From Cryobacterium sp. Y11 (GTDB lineage: Bacteria; Actinomycetota; Actinomycetes; Actinomycetales; Microbacteriaceae), in contig NZ_PJJO01000050.1 of assembly GCF_002929535.1 (NCBI RefSeq), forward strand, positions 47,577-111,576: a stretch of 64,000 nt of DNA, given 5' to 3'. Numbering within the stretch: the stretch's first letter is position 1; the number at the start of each line of letters is the position of its first letter. Under the pieces are notes generated by a model. The model did no database searches, was not told where the DNA came from, and saw only the letters and a list, made by a program, of their open reading frames with translations. The position numbers and the translations under genes were made by a program. Shown piece after piece: positions 63,379-64,000 of this stretch.

Positions 63379-64000
63379 GTGTGGGATTTTTTAGGGGCTC
63401 AGTTTGAGCAGATCCTGTTCAGCAGCTGGCAGCACTTCAGTCTCGTCGTGCAGTGCCTGATCTTGGCGACAGTTATCGCCGTCGTGCTGGCCGCCCTCGT
63501 GTACCGTAATTCCGCTCTGACCGGCGTCGCCAACTCGGTGTCGGCCATTGGCTTGACTATTCCATCGTTTGCGTTCATCGGGCTGCTTATCGCGCCGCTC
63601 GGCTTCGGTGTCACTCCGGCCGTCATTGTCGTGGCGTTCTTCGCTACGCTGCCCATTCTGCGCAACGCGGTCGTGGGACTGTCGGGTATTGCACCGTCGA
63701 TCGTGGAATCCGCCCGTGGCATCGGTATGAGCCGGTTCCGTACGCTCCTGCAGGTGGAACTGCCAATGGCGTGGCCGATTATCCTCACAGGCATTCGGGT
63801 ATCCGCCCAAATGGTCATGGGAATCGCCGCGATCGCCGCATATTCCCTCGGCCCGGGCCTGGGCGGATTCATCTTCTCCGGCCTTTCCCGCCTCGGCGGT
63901 GCCAACTCCCTCGAATCCGTGCTGACGGGCGTCATCGGCGTTGTTGTGCTCGCCCTCATTCTTGATCTTCTTCTCGTCGGCCTCGGCCGCCTGACCACAC
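63379..64000 (+). CDS. ABC transporter permease, glycine betaine/choline type (partial)
   Basis: Starting at GTG 63379 with AAGGGG upstream, the frame is open to the window end and gives 207 residues: VWDFLGAQFEQILFSSWQHF, two helices (CLILATVIAVVLAALVYRNS, GLTIPSFAFIGLLIAPLGFG), and the permease coupling motif ESARGIGMSRFRTLLQVELP. The last part (GIAAIAAYSLGPGLGGFIFS, VLTGVIGVVVLALILDLLLV) completes the OpuCB/ProW-like fold. It imports compatible solutes with an ATPase and binding protein that must lie beyond the window. Confidence 0.9.
   Translation, partial: MWDFLGAQFEQILFSSWQHFSLVVQCLILATVIAVVLAALVYRNSALTGVANSVSAIGLTIPSFAFIGLLIAPLGFGVTPAVIVVAFFATLPILRNAVVGLSGIAPSIVESARGIGMSRFRTLLQVELPMAWPIILTGIRVSAQMVMGIAAIAAYSLGPGLGGFIFSGLSRLGGANSLESVLTGVIGVVVLALILDLLLVGLGRLTT

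Overview
The window is high-GC actinobacterial DNA, most likely from a member of the Microbacteriaceae (order Micrococcales). The basis is codon use, several genes with no or weak Shine-Dalgarno sites, the actinobacterial gene trio at 20755-22775 (MSMEG_4193-type phosphatase, DUF3090, SCO1664-type kinase-like protein), DUF222/HNH and MAB_1171c-type proteins, and a very frequent 9-mer, ARCGGATGC/GCATCCGYT. Genus cannot be fixed from sequence reading alone. Almost everything is chromosomal housekeeping, redox or accessory metabolism, broken up by small zones of gene decay.

Layout. 1-2200: end of a gene with a strong terminator, a decayed accessory zone holding one plausible ORF (DUF4913-like), then tRNA-Pro(GGG). 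2374-3376: hipB antitoxin with operator repeats and a broken hipA. 3417-8880: MOSC protein, NYN/OST-HTH protein, two short-chain dehydrogenases (one only a C-terminal relic), an MmyB-type regulator, an aldo/keto reductase. 8992-14821: zinc alcohol dehydrogenase, TusA-like protein plus YeeE/TsuA thiosulfate permease, quinone reductase, long-chain acyl-CoA ligase. 14877-15513: dispersed repeat and an HsdR relic. 15891-23221: pseudouridine synthase, Phd/RelE pair, a primase-helicase of the TOTE-type AEP class, methyltransferase, the actinobacterial trio and ArfB. 23293-31278: aromatic FAD monooxygenase with a palindromic operator, VOC protein, FBP protein, pirin, then a rearranged stretch (methyltransferase pseudogene, an MmyB regulator fused to the tail of a medium-chain dehydrogenase, a CGNR relic) and an EamA transporter. 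31483-40364: DEAD-box helicase, a lipoprotein, an alpha/beta hydrolase broken by an in-frame stop, VOC, hydrolase, ankyrin, TPM-domain and 3-methyladenine-glycosylase-type genes. 40472-47765: tandem REP-like repeat, DUF222/HNH protein, LLM oxidoreductase, YjbR, phosphatase, monooxygenase, and a three-gene HExxH peptidase / membrane / XRE operon. 48147-51764: metH.

51904-53614 is an AT-richer island with its own sigma-70-type promoter. It encodes a 75-residue peptide, an SdpA/DUF5819-like membrane protein and an SdpB/HTTM-like membrane protein, and is the best candidate for an undescribed peptide toxin or maturation system. 54098-60303 is one minus-strand operon: PatB/MalY-type beta-lyase, MetY, a DUF4430-like lipoprotein and an ECF transporter in which EcfT and two EcfA ATPases form one 680-residue chain. 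With metH next door it suggests linked sulfur amino acid and cofactor (possibly cobalamin) metabolism. 60529-63378 is mostly relics, including a decayed IS3-family element, and the window ends inside a glycine-betaine-type ABC permease gene.

The commonest theme is decay by small indels and internal deletions (hipA, SDR tail, hsdR, methyltransferase, CGNR, hydrolase, IS3). The most interesting intact items are the peptide/SdpA/SdpB cassette, the primase-helicase, the peptidase/membrane/XRE trio and the single-chain ECF energy module.
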